Of a stretch of 14,429 nt of DNA, positions 7,655 to 13,845 are shown piece after piece. Made by a program: the position numbers and the translations under genes. The DNA comes from JBBSGC01 sp038254525 (GTDB lineage: Bacteria > Actinomycetota > Actinomycetes > Propionibacteriales > Nocardioidaceae). The stretch covers positions 1 to 14,429 of the forward strand of contig JBBSGC010000043.1 in the NCBI GenBank assembly GCA_038254525.1, written 5' to 3'. How positions within the stretch are numbered: the first letter of the stretch is position 1; each line of letters begins with the position of its first letter. Below the pieces are notes generated by a model. It ran no database searches and was not told where the DNA came from. It worked only from the letters and a program-made list of their open reading frames with translations.

Positions 7655-8713
7655 TCAGTCCCGCAGCACGGCGGGCTCATTGACGGGTAGCCAGACCTGC
7701 AGCCGAGCGCCGCCGCTAGGTGACTCGGCGATGGCCACCGAGCCGGCGTGTGCCTCGACCACCCCGCGCACTATGTAGAGGCCGAGCCCGGACCCGCCCG
7801 TGGTTCCGTTGTGCCAGAACTTGTTGAAGACGCGATGCCGCTGGGCCGGTGGAAAACCTGGCCCGGCATCGTCCACACACACCTCGACGCCGTCGGCGCC
7901 CCGCCGGGCCTTGCGCTGCACGAGGACCGAGACGCGGCCTCCCCCGTGCACGAAGGCGTTCTCGACCAGATTGGTGAAGACCTGCACGAGCCGATCGCTG
8001 TCGCCCCACACCGTCGGCATCTCGCCTTCGACACGCAGGTCGACCGACCGGCCGCTCCCGGCTCCGATGTTCGCCAGCACGCGCTCCACCTGAGCCACCG
8101 CCGACAGCGGCTCCCTGCGTACGCGCATCCGGCCGGAGTCGATGCGCGCGGCGTCGAGCAGCTCGGTCACCAGCCGGCCAAGCCGGTCGGCGTCGCTGTC
8201 GACGGTCTGCAACAGCAGCAGTCGCTGGGAGTCAGAGAACCGGTCCCACTTGCTCAGCAGTGTCGCGGTGAAGCCCTTGACGCCCGTGAGCGGGGAGCGC
8301 AGCTCGTGGGCGACCGTTGCGACCAAATCCGAGCGCTCCCGGTCGTTGTGCGCCCGGGCACGGGCGTCGCGCAAGGACACCACCACCCGCTGCACGGTCC
8401 CCGCGGGACGCCGTCTGACCAGGCGCGCGGTCACCAGCAGCTCCCGGCCGTCGGCGTGGTGCCACGTCTGTTCGCTGAGCCTGCGGCGCAGCGGGAACCC
8501 GTCGTAGGGCTGGGTGCACGAGAACCAGTCGTTGCCCTCGAGGTCGTCGAGGGCCATCACCTCGGCGAGCTTCGCCCCGAGCAGATCGGCTCGCCGGGTC
8601 CCGAGCATCGCGGCGGCAGCGAGGTTGGCGGCCTCGACCGCGCCGTCGGCACCGGCGACGACGAGCCCGTCGGGCAGGTCGTCGAGCTCGATGACACCGC
8701 TCGCTGCGCCCAC
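7655..8713 (-). CDS. Cytosolic PAS-domain sensor histidine kinase (orphan)
   Basis: 352-residue two-component sensor kinase. There is no signal peptide or membrane span, so it should sense an internal signal. Residues about 5-120 form a PAS domain (LPDGLVVAGADGAVEAAN at the start). HisKA follows with the phosphoacceptor His136 in the H-box VATVAHELRSPLTGVKGF. The HATPase has the N-box NLVENAFVHG (248-257), G1 DDAGPGF (281-287) and G2 GGSGLGLYIV (306-315), so it should be active. The start is GTG at 8713 with a strong GGGAGG site just upstream. It begins 41 bases after trmH and is probably cotranscribed with it. No response regulator gene is present, so its partner must be elsewhere. I cannot name the signal or a gene symbol. 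Confidence 0.92.
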   Translation of the reverse strand: MGAASGVIELDDLPDGLVVAGADGAVEAANLAAAAMLGTRRADLLGAKLAEVMALDDLEGNDWFSCTQPYDGFPLRRRLSEQTWHHADGRELLVTARLVRRRPAGTVQRVVVSLRDARARAHNDRERSDLVATVAHELRSPLTGVKGFTATLLSKWDRFSDSQRLLLLQTVDSDADRLGRLVTELLDAARIDSGRMRVRREPLSAVAQVERVLANIGAGSGRSVDLRVEGEMPTVWGDSDRLVQVFTNLVENAFVHGGGRVSVLVQRKARRGADGVEVCVDDAGPGFPPAQRHRVFNKFWHNGTTGGSGLGLYIVRGVVEAHAGSVAIAESPSGGARLQVWLPVNEPAVLRD

Positions 8714-8754
8714 GCTTACCTCCCTGTGTCGCCGGCAAGCTGTCGTCCGGCACG

Positions 8755-9624
8755 TTAGTGCGTACGGGGCCGCTGAGACAGGGGACCCTCAGCGGCGGGA
8801 GAGCTGTTCCGGCGCTGGGCCAGGGCCGAGGCATAGAGGCAGACCGCGGCGGCGGTGGCCAGGTTGAGGCTCTCCGCCCGGCCGTAGATCGGGACGCTGA
8901 CGATCCGGTCGGCCAGCGCGAGCACCTCGATCGGCAAACCCCGGGCCTCGTTGCCGAACAACCAGGCGGTGGGGCGGGCCAGCAACCCGTCGGTGTCCGC
9001 GCGGACGAGGTCCAGGTCCGCGTCGGCTTCGGCGGCCAGCACCGTCAGGCCGGCTGACCGGGCCGCGGCGATCGCAGTCGCCGGGTCGGGCTCGACGCAT
9101 AGCGGCAGGTGGAAGAGGCTGCCGGCGCTGGCGCGGACCGCCTTGGGGTTGTAAGGGTCAACCGACGAACCGGTCAGCAGCACGCCGTCGGCTCCGGCCG
9201 CGTCGGCGCAGCGGATCACGGTCCCGGCGTTTCCAGGGTCGCGGACGTCTGCACACATGGCGAGCAGGCGTACGCCTGGCACGACCAGCTCGCTCAGCGA
9301 AACGTCGACGAACCGGCAGACGGCGACGACGCCCTGCGGCGTCACCGTGTCGCTGAGCGTCGCTACGACGGTGTCCTCGGCGACCGTCCAGCTCACGCCC
9401 TGCCCGGTCGCGAGCGCCACCAGGTCCGGATGCCGCTCCGTCGCGGACCTGGACCCGAAGACCTCGACGGCCCCGCTGTCAAGCAGCGCCTCGCGCACCG
9501 CCTGCGGTCCCTCGGCGAGGAACTCCCGGCGCTCGACCCGGGACGCGTGTGCGGTGAGCCTGCGGGCCCGGCGCGCCCGCCCTGAACGGGGGGTCAGCGC
9601 CGGACCCGGGCTCGTCCTGCTCAT
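8755..9624 (-). CDS. TrmH/SpoU-family RNA 2'-O-methyltransferase
   Basis: Probable SAM-dependent rRNA or tRNA ribose methyltransferase of the SPOUT superfamily; 289 residues. An N-terminal substrate-binding region (about 20-105, with EFLAEGPQAVREAL) is followed by the knotted catalytic domain. Motif 1 is DPGNAGTVIRCADAAG (129-144, Asn132 and the key Arg138), motif 2 LFGNEARGLP (222-231) and motif 3 VPIYGRAESLNLATA (244-258). The product resembles the TsnR-like proteins encoded after rplT in many actinobacteria; which nucleotide it methylates cannot be read from sequence. The ATG at 9624 lacks a strong Shine-Dalgarno site but lies 30 bases after rplT, consistent with coupling in the infC operon. 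Resistance to thiostrepton-like drugs should not be assumed. Confidence 0.93.
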   Translation of the reverse strand: MSRTSPGPALTPRSGRARRARRLTAHASRVERREFLAEGPQAVREALLDSGAVEVFGSRSATERHPDLVALATGQGVSWTVAEDTVVATLSDTVTPQGVVAVCRFVDVSLSELVVPGVRLLAMCADVRDPGNAGTVIRCADAAGADGVLLTGSSVDPYNPKAVRASAGSLFHLPLCVEPDPATAIAAARSAGLTVLAAEADADLDLVRADTDGLLARPTAWLFGNEARGLPIEVLALADRIVSVPIYGRAESLNLATAAAVCLYASALAQRRNSSPAAEGPLSQRPRTH

Positions 9625-9654
9625 CGTCTCGGGACGCCGGAAGTCACCGGCGGG

Positions 9655-10044
9655 TCAGGCGGCGGAGTTCCTGGCCGCGTTGACATCGCCTGGCAGGTTC
9701 GCCTTGGCGACTTCCACCAGCGCCGCAAAGGCCGGCGCGTCGTTGACCGCCAGGTCAGCAAGGATCTTGCGGTCGACCTCGACGTCAGCCGCCTTCAGCC
9801 CCTGGATGAAGCGGTTGTAGGTCAGGTCGTGCTGCCGGACGGCAGCGTTGATGCGGGTGATCCACAACCGGCGGAAGTCGCCCTTGCGCGCACGACGGTC
9901 GCGATAGGCGTAGACCATCGAGTGGGTGACCTGCTCCTTGGCCTTGCGGTAGAGGCGGGAGCGCTGGCCCCGGTAGCCGGAGGCGCGCTCCAGCGTGGTT
10001 CGGCGCTTCTTGTGCGCGTTGACGGACCGCTTGACGCGTGCCAC
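9655..10044 (-). CDS. rplT: 50S ribosomal protein L20
   Basis: Large-subunit protein needed early in 50S assembly, binding 23S rRNA through its basic N-terminal half. The 129-residue product has the family hallmarks: ARVKRSVNAHKKRRTTLERA at the N-terminus, GYRGQRSRLYRKAKEQV, and WITRINAAVRQHDLTYNRFI in the globular half. The start is GTG at 10044 with AAGGAG seven bases upstream. It is the third gene of infC-rpmI-rplT, 92 bases after rpmI. In several bacteria L20 represses this operon by binding its mRNA; whether that holds here is unknown. Confidence 0.98.
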   Translation of the reverse strand: MARVKRSVNAHKKRRTTLERASGYRGQRSRLYRKAKEQVTHSMVYAYRDRRARKGDFRRLWITRINAAVRQHDLTYNRFIQGLKAADVEVDRKILADLAVNDAPAFAALVEVAKANLPGDVNAARNSAA

Positions 10045-10136
10045 TGTCGGACTCCTTGGTGCCTGCAGCGCCTGGCGCCCCGGTGCTGGACCGGGTCTTG
10101 GGCGGGAACGGAAAAGCGGTCAGGACCTGGCCGGCC

Positions 10137-10334
10137 TCAGCGGCCGAGCATCCTGCGGACTCGCGGGACATCGGCCTTGGCTACGTCCTTGACACCGTCG
10201 TCGAGTCGGGTACGCCCGGTCGACTTCTTCTGCATCAGGTGCGTGACTCGGCGCGCCTGCTGGTGACGCAGCTTGCCGGTGCCGGTCACCTTGACCCGCT
10301 TCTTCATGCCGGAGTGCGGCTTCATCTTCGGCAT
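10137..10334 (-). CDS. rpmI: 50S ribosomal protein L35
   Basis: Small, very basic 65-residue large-subunit protein. MPKMKPHSGMKKRVKVTGTG is the canonical N-terminus, and the full length matches the family. The ATG at 10334 has an AGAGG site five bases upstream. It lies between infC (65 bases upstream) and rplT (92 bases downstream) in the standard order. The conserved HSGMKKRVKVTGTGKL stretch and basic middle leave no doubt about identity. Confidence 0.98.
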   Translation of the reverse strand: MPKMKPHSGMKKRVKVTGTGKLRHQQARRVTHLMQKKSTGRTRLDDGVKDVAKADVPRVRRMLGR

Positions 10335-10399
10335 CAGTGCCTCTTTCGCTCGGTGGGTCCTCCCCCGCCGGGCGAGGGAACACGTGGTGGTGGGGCGGC

Positions 10400-11074
10400 T
10401 CAGCTGGTTGCGTCGGTGTCCGCGTCGATGTTCTCCGAGCGCCGACGCGGCTTGTGCTCGATCGCCTGGGGCAGCCGATCGGCCTTCTCGTCCGCGCGCT
10501 CGGCGGCCCGCTCCTCGGCGACCCTGACCTTTTCGGCTTTGACCTCCGCCCGCGCCTCGGCCTTCTTCTTGTGCGGTCCGATCACCATGGTCATGTTGCG
10601 GCCGTCCTGACGGGGGGTCGACTCGACGTATCCGAGCTCGCCCACGTCCTCGGCCAGCCGCTGCAACAGCCGGAAGCCGAGCTCGGGACGGTGCTGCTCC
10701 CGCCCCCGGAACATGATCGTGATCTTGACCTTGTCGCCCTGGCGCAGGAACCGCACGACGTGACCCTTCTTGGTCTCGTAGTCGTGCGAGTCGATCTTGG
10801 GACGGAGCTTCATCTCCTTGATGACCGTGTTCGTCTGGTTGCGTCGGGACTCGCGGGCCTTCTGTGCGGTCTCGTACTTGAACTTGCCGTAGTCCATGAG
10901 CTTGCAGACCGGCGGCCTGGCCATGGGAGCCACCTCGACCAGATCGAGCTCGGACTCCGTGGCCAGTCGCAGGGCATCGTCGATGCGCACGATGCCGACC
11001 TGCTCACCGTTGGGTCCGACGAGTCGGACCTCCGGGACGCGGATCCGGTCGTTGACGCGTAGCTCTGTGCTGAT
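10400..11074 (-). CDS. infC: Translation initiation factor IF-3, starting at ATC
   Basis: IF3 prevents premature subunit joining and checks start-codon and initiator-tRNA choice. The 224-residue product has the N-terminal domain from RVNDRIRVPEVRLVGPNGEQ through PPVCKLMDYGKFKYE, a linker, and the C-terminal 30S-binding domain with VIKEMKLRPKIDSHDY and ITIMFRGREQHRPELG. An alanine- and charge-rich tail of about 45 residues follows, common in actinobacteria. Start: ATC at 11074 preceded by AGGAGG with a 4-base spacer; the protein would begin M-S-T-E-L-R-V-N-D-R, as expected for the family. The open frame runs up to 11302 without an ATG or GTG that suits the family. Rare start codons are characteristic of infC and let IF3 repress its own synthesis. 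Confidence 0.96.
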   Translation of the reverse strand: MSTELRVNDRIRVPEVRLVGPNGEQVGIVRIDDALRLATESELDLVEVAPMARPPVCKLMDYGKFKYETAQKARESRRNQTNTVIKEMKLRPKIDSHDYETKKGHVVRFLRQGDKVKITIMFRGREQHRPELGFRLLQRLAEDVGELGYVESTPRQDGRNMTMVIGPHKKKAEARAEVKAEKVRVAEERAAERADEKADRLPQAIEHKPRRRSENIDADTDATS

Positions 11075-11078
11075 AGGT

Positions 11079-11084
11079 CCTCCT
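11079..11084 (-). promoter_or_regulatory. Shine-Dalgarno site that fixes the infC ATC start
   Basis: AGGAGG on the minus strand is a full match to the anti-Shine-Dalgarno core and is separated by ACCT from ATC at 11074. No other ribosome site lies near an ATG, GTG or TTG in the infC frame, so this site decides the start. Confidence 0.85.
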
Positions 11085-11142
11085 GGGTCGTTTCGGGTGC
11101 CGTGCCGTTGCGACCCGGCACCTGAGCCCAGAAACGGAACAG

Positions 11143-11167
11143 GGCCCTGTGCCACACGCACAGAGCC
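11143..11167 (-). terminator. Terminator-like hairpin inside infC leader
   Basis: GGCTCTGTGC pairs with GCACAGGGCC (10 bp with one G-U) around the loop GTGTG. It is followed on the transcript by CTGTTCCGTTTC, a weak U-rich tract. Placed about 70 bases before the infC start, it would be suited to premature termination or attenuation. The U-tract is interrupted, so it may be only a structural element of the leader. Confidence 0.35.
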
Positions 11168-11336
11168 ACCGCCGGCAGCCGAGAGCTGCCGGAGCCGACG
11201 ACTTGCCGTCGACTGACCGGAACCCGACGACCAGAGGTCGGTGCGGGTGGGAGATGGTCTCCGCTTGTGCGCTGCACCGAAGCCGGCACTCGTGCAGAGC
11301 ACGGAGACGAGTCATCGGCGCAGAAGGTCGGCGCCC

Positions 11337-11345
11337 ATGCTACCA
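11337..11345 (-). promoter_or_regulatory. infC promoter, extended -10
   Basis: TGGTAGCAT on the minus strand combines a TGN extension (11345-11343) with a TAGCAT -10 (11342-11337). The -35 region (around TGCGAC, 17 bases upstream) is poor, as is tolerated by extended -10 promoters. Predicted start near 11330. A hairpin CGGGC/GCCCG (11360-11356 with 11351-11347) lies just upstream, after the SseB-domain gene; it could help end that transcript, but no U-tract follows. Confidence 0.5.
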
Positions 11346-11380
11346 GCGGGCTCCGGCCCGTCGCACCACCCTCGAGGCGG

Positions 11381-11869
11381 TCAGCTCCCGGCCACCCAGG
11401 CGTAGGCGTCGCCCAGCCGCACGAGCTGGTGGCCGCTCGCCAGCTGGTCCAGGTCGGTCCGCTCGACCACAATGCGCACAGGTCCTGCCACGTCGACCAG
11501 CAACGCCTCCGCCCGCTCGGCCACGGCGGCGGAGGCGGCGGCTGCGGCTCGCACCGGCACCGGCCGGGCCCGCGCGTCCCACGCCTGCATGCTCGGCAGG
11601 CCGGTGAACGCGAGCAGCGCCCGGCGTCCGTCCCGTCCGCTGAGCAGCACCGCAGCCAGCTGCGCACCGGAGCCCTGACCACGTTCAGCGGTCTCCGCAG
11701 CCGGGTCGGTGGGCATCGTCACGACCGGCACCAACAGCCGCGCAGTGCACAGGGCCGCCAGCACCGGGGCGAACGCACCCCCGGCCGCCCACTGTGCGGC
11801 GGCCGTCCTCAGCGCGGCGTCGGGGTCACCGAGGTCGCCGGCAAAGCCGGGATCGGGAACGCTCCGCAC
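11381..11869 (-). CDS. SseB N-terminal domain protein
   Basis: 162-residue soluble protein of unknown function. The first half, from PDPGFAGDLGDPDAALRTAA through LLVPVVTMPTD and GRDGRRALLAFTGLPSMQAW, resembles the SseB N-terminal domain (the pattern L-x-VPV...LLAFTS). The second half predicts alternating strands and helices ending in LGDAYAWVAGS. Proteins of this type are commonly encoded next to infC in actinobacteria; their role is not known to me. Start: GTG at 11869, because the following residues match the family while the upstream open frame only shadows the divergent genes. There is no Shine-Dalgarno site, but TACGAT lies eight bases upstream, suggesting a leaderless mRNA. It is separated from infC by 306 bases including a promoter, so it need not be part of the operon. 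Confidence 0.75.
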   Translation of the reverse strand: MRSVPDPGFAGDLGDPDAALRTAAAQWAAGGAFAPVLAALCTARLLVPVVTMPTDPAAETAERGQGSGAQLAAVLLSGRDGRRALLAFTGLPSMQAWDARARPVPVRAAAAASAAVAERAEALLVDVAGPVRIVVERTDLDQLASGHQLVRLGDAYAWVAGS

Positions 11870-11923
11870 GCGCAGACATCGTAGCCGGGACGCAGCCCGG
11901 CACCGGTGGGGCAGACTGGGGCC
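11870..11923. promoter_or_regulatory. 54-base divergent promoter region
   Basis: This is the whole space between two divergent start codons. On the minus strand TACGAT (11883-11878) lies eight bases before the SseB-domain GTG. On the plus strand CAGACT (11912-11917) lies six bases before the membrane-protein ATG. Both spacings would put transcription start at the start codon (leaderless). Neither has a clear -35 hexamer, and the plus-strand hexamer lacks the first T, so only the minus-strand call is reasonable. Confidence 0.4.
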
Positions 11924-12355
11924 ATGCCTGCGCAGACGTCGTGGTGGTGGCTCCCCTGGGTTGTCCTGCTGTCCGGCGGCTGCGGCGCCGCGGCTTGGCA
12001 CGCGTGGCACACCGGTCGGCGCGCGGTGGCGGTCCGCCGAATGGGGTGGGCGACACTCCCCTGGGCCGCTTGGCTGCTCGGTCTGGTCACTGTGGTGTGG
12101 CGGGTCGGCTCCGCGCTCGGCGACTGGTTGACCCGCTTCGTGCTCAACCCGGCTGCCTGGCTCGGCGTCGCGCTGGCGCTGGTGGGGGTCAGCCTGGTCG
12201 CGGTCGGCACCGTGGCGGCCCGTCGTGGTATCGGCGAAACGGTGTCCCAACGCCCCCGTCGGGCGCTGCGGTCCAAGGCGAAGCCGGTGGCGAAGGACGC
12301 AACCGGGGACTTCGCCGAGGTGGAGGACATTCTCAACCGCCGCGGGATCCGCTGA
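11924..12355 (+). CDS. Small three-span membrane protein
   Basis: 143-residue hypothetical protein. Three hydrophobic spans are visible: about 8-27 (tryptophan-rich, WWWLPWVVLLSGG), 41-62 (ATLPWAAWLLGLVTVVW) and 76-99 (AWLGVALALVGVSLVAVG). A basic loop of about 20 residues and an acidic cytoplasmic tail ending DFAEVEDILNRRGIR follow. Similar short actinobacterial proteins with this type of tail exist and are sometimes mislabelled cellulose synthase; nothing in the sequence supports that enzyme. ATG at 11924 was chosen over an in-frame GTG at 11906 because the latter adds only six residues without a ribosome site. Its stop TGA is immediately followed by the next gene's ATG, so the two are likely coupled. 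Function unknown. Confidence 0.8.
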   Translation: MPAQTSWWWLPWVVLLSGGCGAAAWHAWHTGRRAVAVRRMGWATLPWAAWLLGLVTVVWRVGSALGDWLTRFVLNPAAWLGVALALVGVSLVAVGTVAARRGIGETVSQRPRRALRSKAKPVAKDATGDFAEVEDILNRRGIR

Positions 12356-12934
12356 ATGCTGCTTCCGGAGCTGGTGGCCCAGGTGCTGTCCTCGCCGTCG
12401 CGGCTGCCCGGCTCGCGCCTGGTCTGCCTCGATGGGCGCGCCGGCGCCGGCAAGACCTCCCTCGCCGACGAGCTCGCCGCCGGCTGCACCCTCGCCTGCC
12501 CGGGACAGGTCAGCGTGCTGCACCTGGATGACCTGTACGCCGGCTGGTCCGGACTCCCCGACGTCGCCGACCTCGTTGCGACATCACTGGTGGCGCCATG
12601 GCGCCGTGGGCTGCCCGGGTACGTGGCCACCTGGGACTGGCACCGCGGCGTCCGCCGCGAGCCCGTACCACAGGTACCTACGTCGGTGATCCTGCTCGAG
12701 GGCGTCGGCTCCTACGCCCGCCGTTACGCCGATGCGGTCTCCTCGCTGATCTGGGTGGAGAGCCCCGAGCCGGTGCGACGAGCGCGGGCGCTGGCCCGCG
12801 ACGGTCGGGTCTTCGCCGCGCACTGGGACCGGTGGGCAGCCGATGAGGAGTTCGTGCACGCCCGGGAAGGGACTCGCTCGGCGGCGGACGTCGTCGTGGA
12901 CACCGGCCTGGTGGTCGAGCAGGCGGCCCGGTGA
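12356..12934 (+). CDS. Uridine-kinase-like P-loop NTPase
   Basis: 192-residue protein of the P-loop kinase fold. It has Walker A GRAGAGKTS (27-35), then VLHLDDLYAGW (54-64), whose DD is the usual uridine kinase/phosphoribulokinase acidic pair, and VILLEGVGSY (111-120). A lid-like stretch with Arg/Trp (AHWDRWAADEEF, 155-166) follows. The pattern indicates phosphate transfer to a small molecule, possibly a nucleoside, but the true substrate is not determined and the specific uridine-binding residues cannot be assigned here. ATG follows the previous stop directly (TGAATG), and the stop overlaps the next GTG by four bases, so all three genes are probably one transcript. No Shine-Dalgarno site is obvious, consistent with coupling. 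Confidence 0.82.
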   Translation: MLLPELVAQVLSSPSRLPGSRLVCLDGRAGAGKTSLADELAAGCTLACPGQVSVLHLDDLYAGWSGLPDVADLVATSLVAPWRRGLPGYVATWDWHRGVRREPVPQVPTSVILLEGVGSYARRYADAVSSLIWVESPEPVRRARALARDGRVFAAHWDRWAADEEFVHAREGTRSAADVVVDTGLVVEQAAR

Positions 12935-13845
12935 ACGGCCCGGCCCTTCCGTCGGGGCGGCAGGTCCGGCTGCGGGCCGGACGCTGCGCTGCGGTGGTCG
13001 TCGAGTCCGGGGCGACCCTGCGCTCGTTGACGCGCGAGGGACGTCCGTTGCTCGCCGGCTTCGCCGAGGACGCGATGGCGTCATCTGGCCGCGGGCAGGT
13101 GCTGATGCCGTGGCCCAACCGGATCGAGGACGGGCGCTACGACTTCGCCGGGACCCGCAACCAGCTGCCGCTCAGCGAGCCTGCCAAGCACAACGCATCA
13201 CACGGGCTGGTCCGTTGGCAGTCCTGGCGGCTCGAGCAGCTCGACGAGTCCGCCGTGGCCGCACACCTGCACCTGCTCCCCTCGCCGGGCTATCCCTTCG
13301 ACCTCCAGCTAAGGGTCGAGTACGCGTTGCATGACCGCGGCCTCACGGTCACCGCGACAACGACGAATCTCGGTGCTCAGGAAGCTCCGTACGGTCACGG
13401 CTTCCACCCGTACCTGTGCAGCGGTGCAGGCCCGGTCGACGAGTGGACTCTGCAGCTGCCGGCCCGCCGGATGTGCCGGGTTGATCACCGCGGCCTGCCG
13501 GGGGCCGCCGAGCCGGTCGACGCCGAACACGACTTCACGGCGGCGCGCCGGATCGGGTCGCTGCAGCTGGACAACCCGTTCACGGACCTGGTTCGCGACA
13601 CCGACGGACTGGCCCGGGTGCGGGTCACCGGACCAGGCGCCGCCCCGGTGACTCTGTGGCTCGACGAGCACCACCGGTGGGTCCAGGTGTTCACCGGCGA
13701 CCAGCTTCCTGACCGGGCGGCGCGGCAGGCGCTGGCGGTCGAGCCGATGACCTGCCCGCCGAACGCCTTCCGCAGCGGGACAGACCTGATGCGGCTGGCG
13801 CCGAGCCAGGTCTGCACTGCGCGGTGGGGAATAACTACCGGTTAG
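12931..13845 (+). CDS. Aldose 1-epimerase (GalM-like)
   Basis: 304-residue sugar mutarotase family member, a beta-sandwich enzyme that interconverts anomers of aldoses. Key residues are visible: His91 in NASHGLVR, His159 in GHGFHPYL and the catalytic Glu271 in AVEPMTCPPNAF; Asp214 in QLDNPFTDL may match the conserved Asp. Substrate-ring residues such as PWPNRIEDGRY (60-70) are typical of the family. The start is GTG at 12931 inside the previous stop (GTGA), with a GGCGG run before it. It is the last gene of the plus-strand unit. The stop TAG overlaps the TAA of the convergent gene. Substrate (galactose, glucose or a modified hexose-6-phosphate) cannot be fixed, so galM is not assigned. Confidence 0.92.
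   Translation: MNGPALPSGRQVRLRAGRCAAVVVESGATLRSLTREGRPLLAGFAEDAMASSGRGQVLMPWPNRIEDGRYDFAGTRNQLPLSEPAKHNASHGLVRWQSWRLEQLDESAVAAHLHLLPSPGYPFDLQLRVEYALHDRGLTVTATTTNLGAQEAPYGHGFHPYLCSGAGPVDEWTLQLPARRMCRVDHRGLPGAAEPVDAEHDFTAARRIGSLQLDNPFTDLVRDTDGLARVRVTGPGAAPVTLWLDEHHRWVQVFTGDQLPDRAARQALAVEPMTCPPNAFRSGTDLMRLAPSQVCTARWGITTG

Larger units (their letters stand above)
11075..11330 (-). promoter_or_regulatory. infC leader: long structured 5' UTR
   Basis: About 256 bases without a convincing gene separate the predicted infC promoter from its start. In order on the minus strand are CGACG/CGTCG (11211-11207 with 11200-11196), a perfect 8-bp hairpin CCGGCAGC/GCTGCCGG (11192-11185 with 11179-11172, 5-base loop), and a 10-bp hairpin GGCTCTGTGC/GCACAGGGCC (11167-11158 with 11152-11143, one G-U, 5-base loop) followed by a short U-richer run. 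Last is a GGTGCCG/CGGCACC stem (11122-11116 with 11102-11096) that competes with GGGTCG/CGACCC (11116-11111 with 11090-11085) next to the ribosome site. Cis-control of infC operons by L20 or attenuation is known in other bacteria; its presence here is inference. Confidence 0.5.

Noticed and set aside
8755..9624. Thiostrepton-resistance methyltransferase
   Set aside because: The protein has the general TrmH/SpoU motifs only. Its place after rplT is a housekeeping position and nothing indicates antibiotic production nearby.
11004..11315. A 103-codon minus-strand frame in the infC leader, as a possible leader peptide or upstream gene
   Set aside because: Its composition is Arg/Pro-rich, it lacks a good ribosome site and it overlaps the infC start. 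I see no run of regulatory codons typical of attenuation peptides.
11906..12355. Cellulose synthase as the function of the small membrane protein
   Set aside because: Similar proteins may carry that label, but this 143-residue product has no glycosyltransferase motifs and is far too short.
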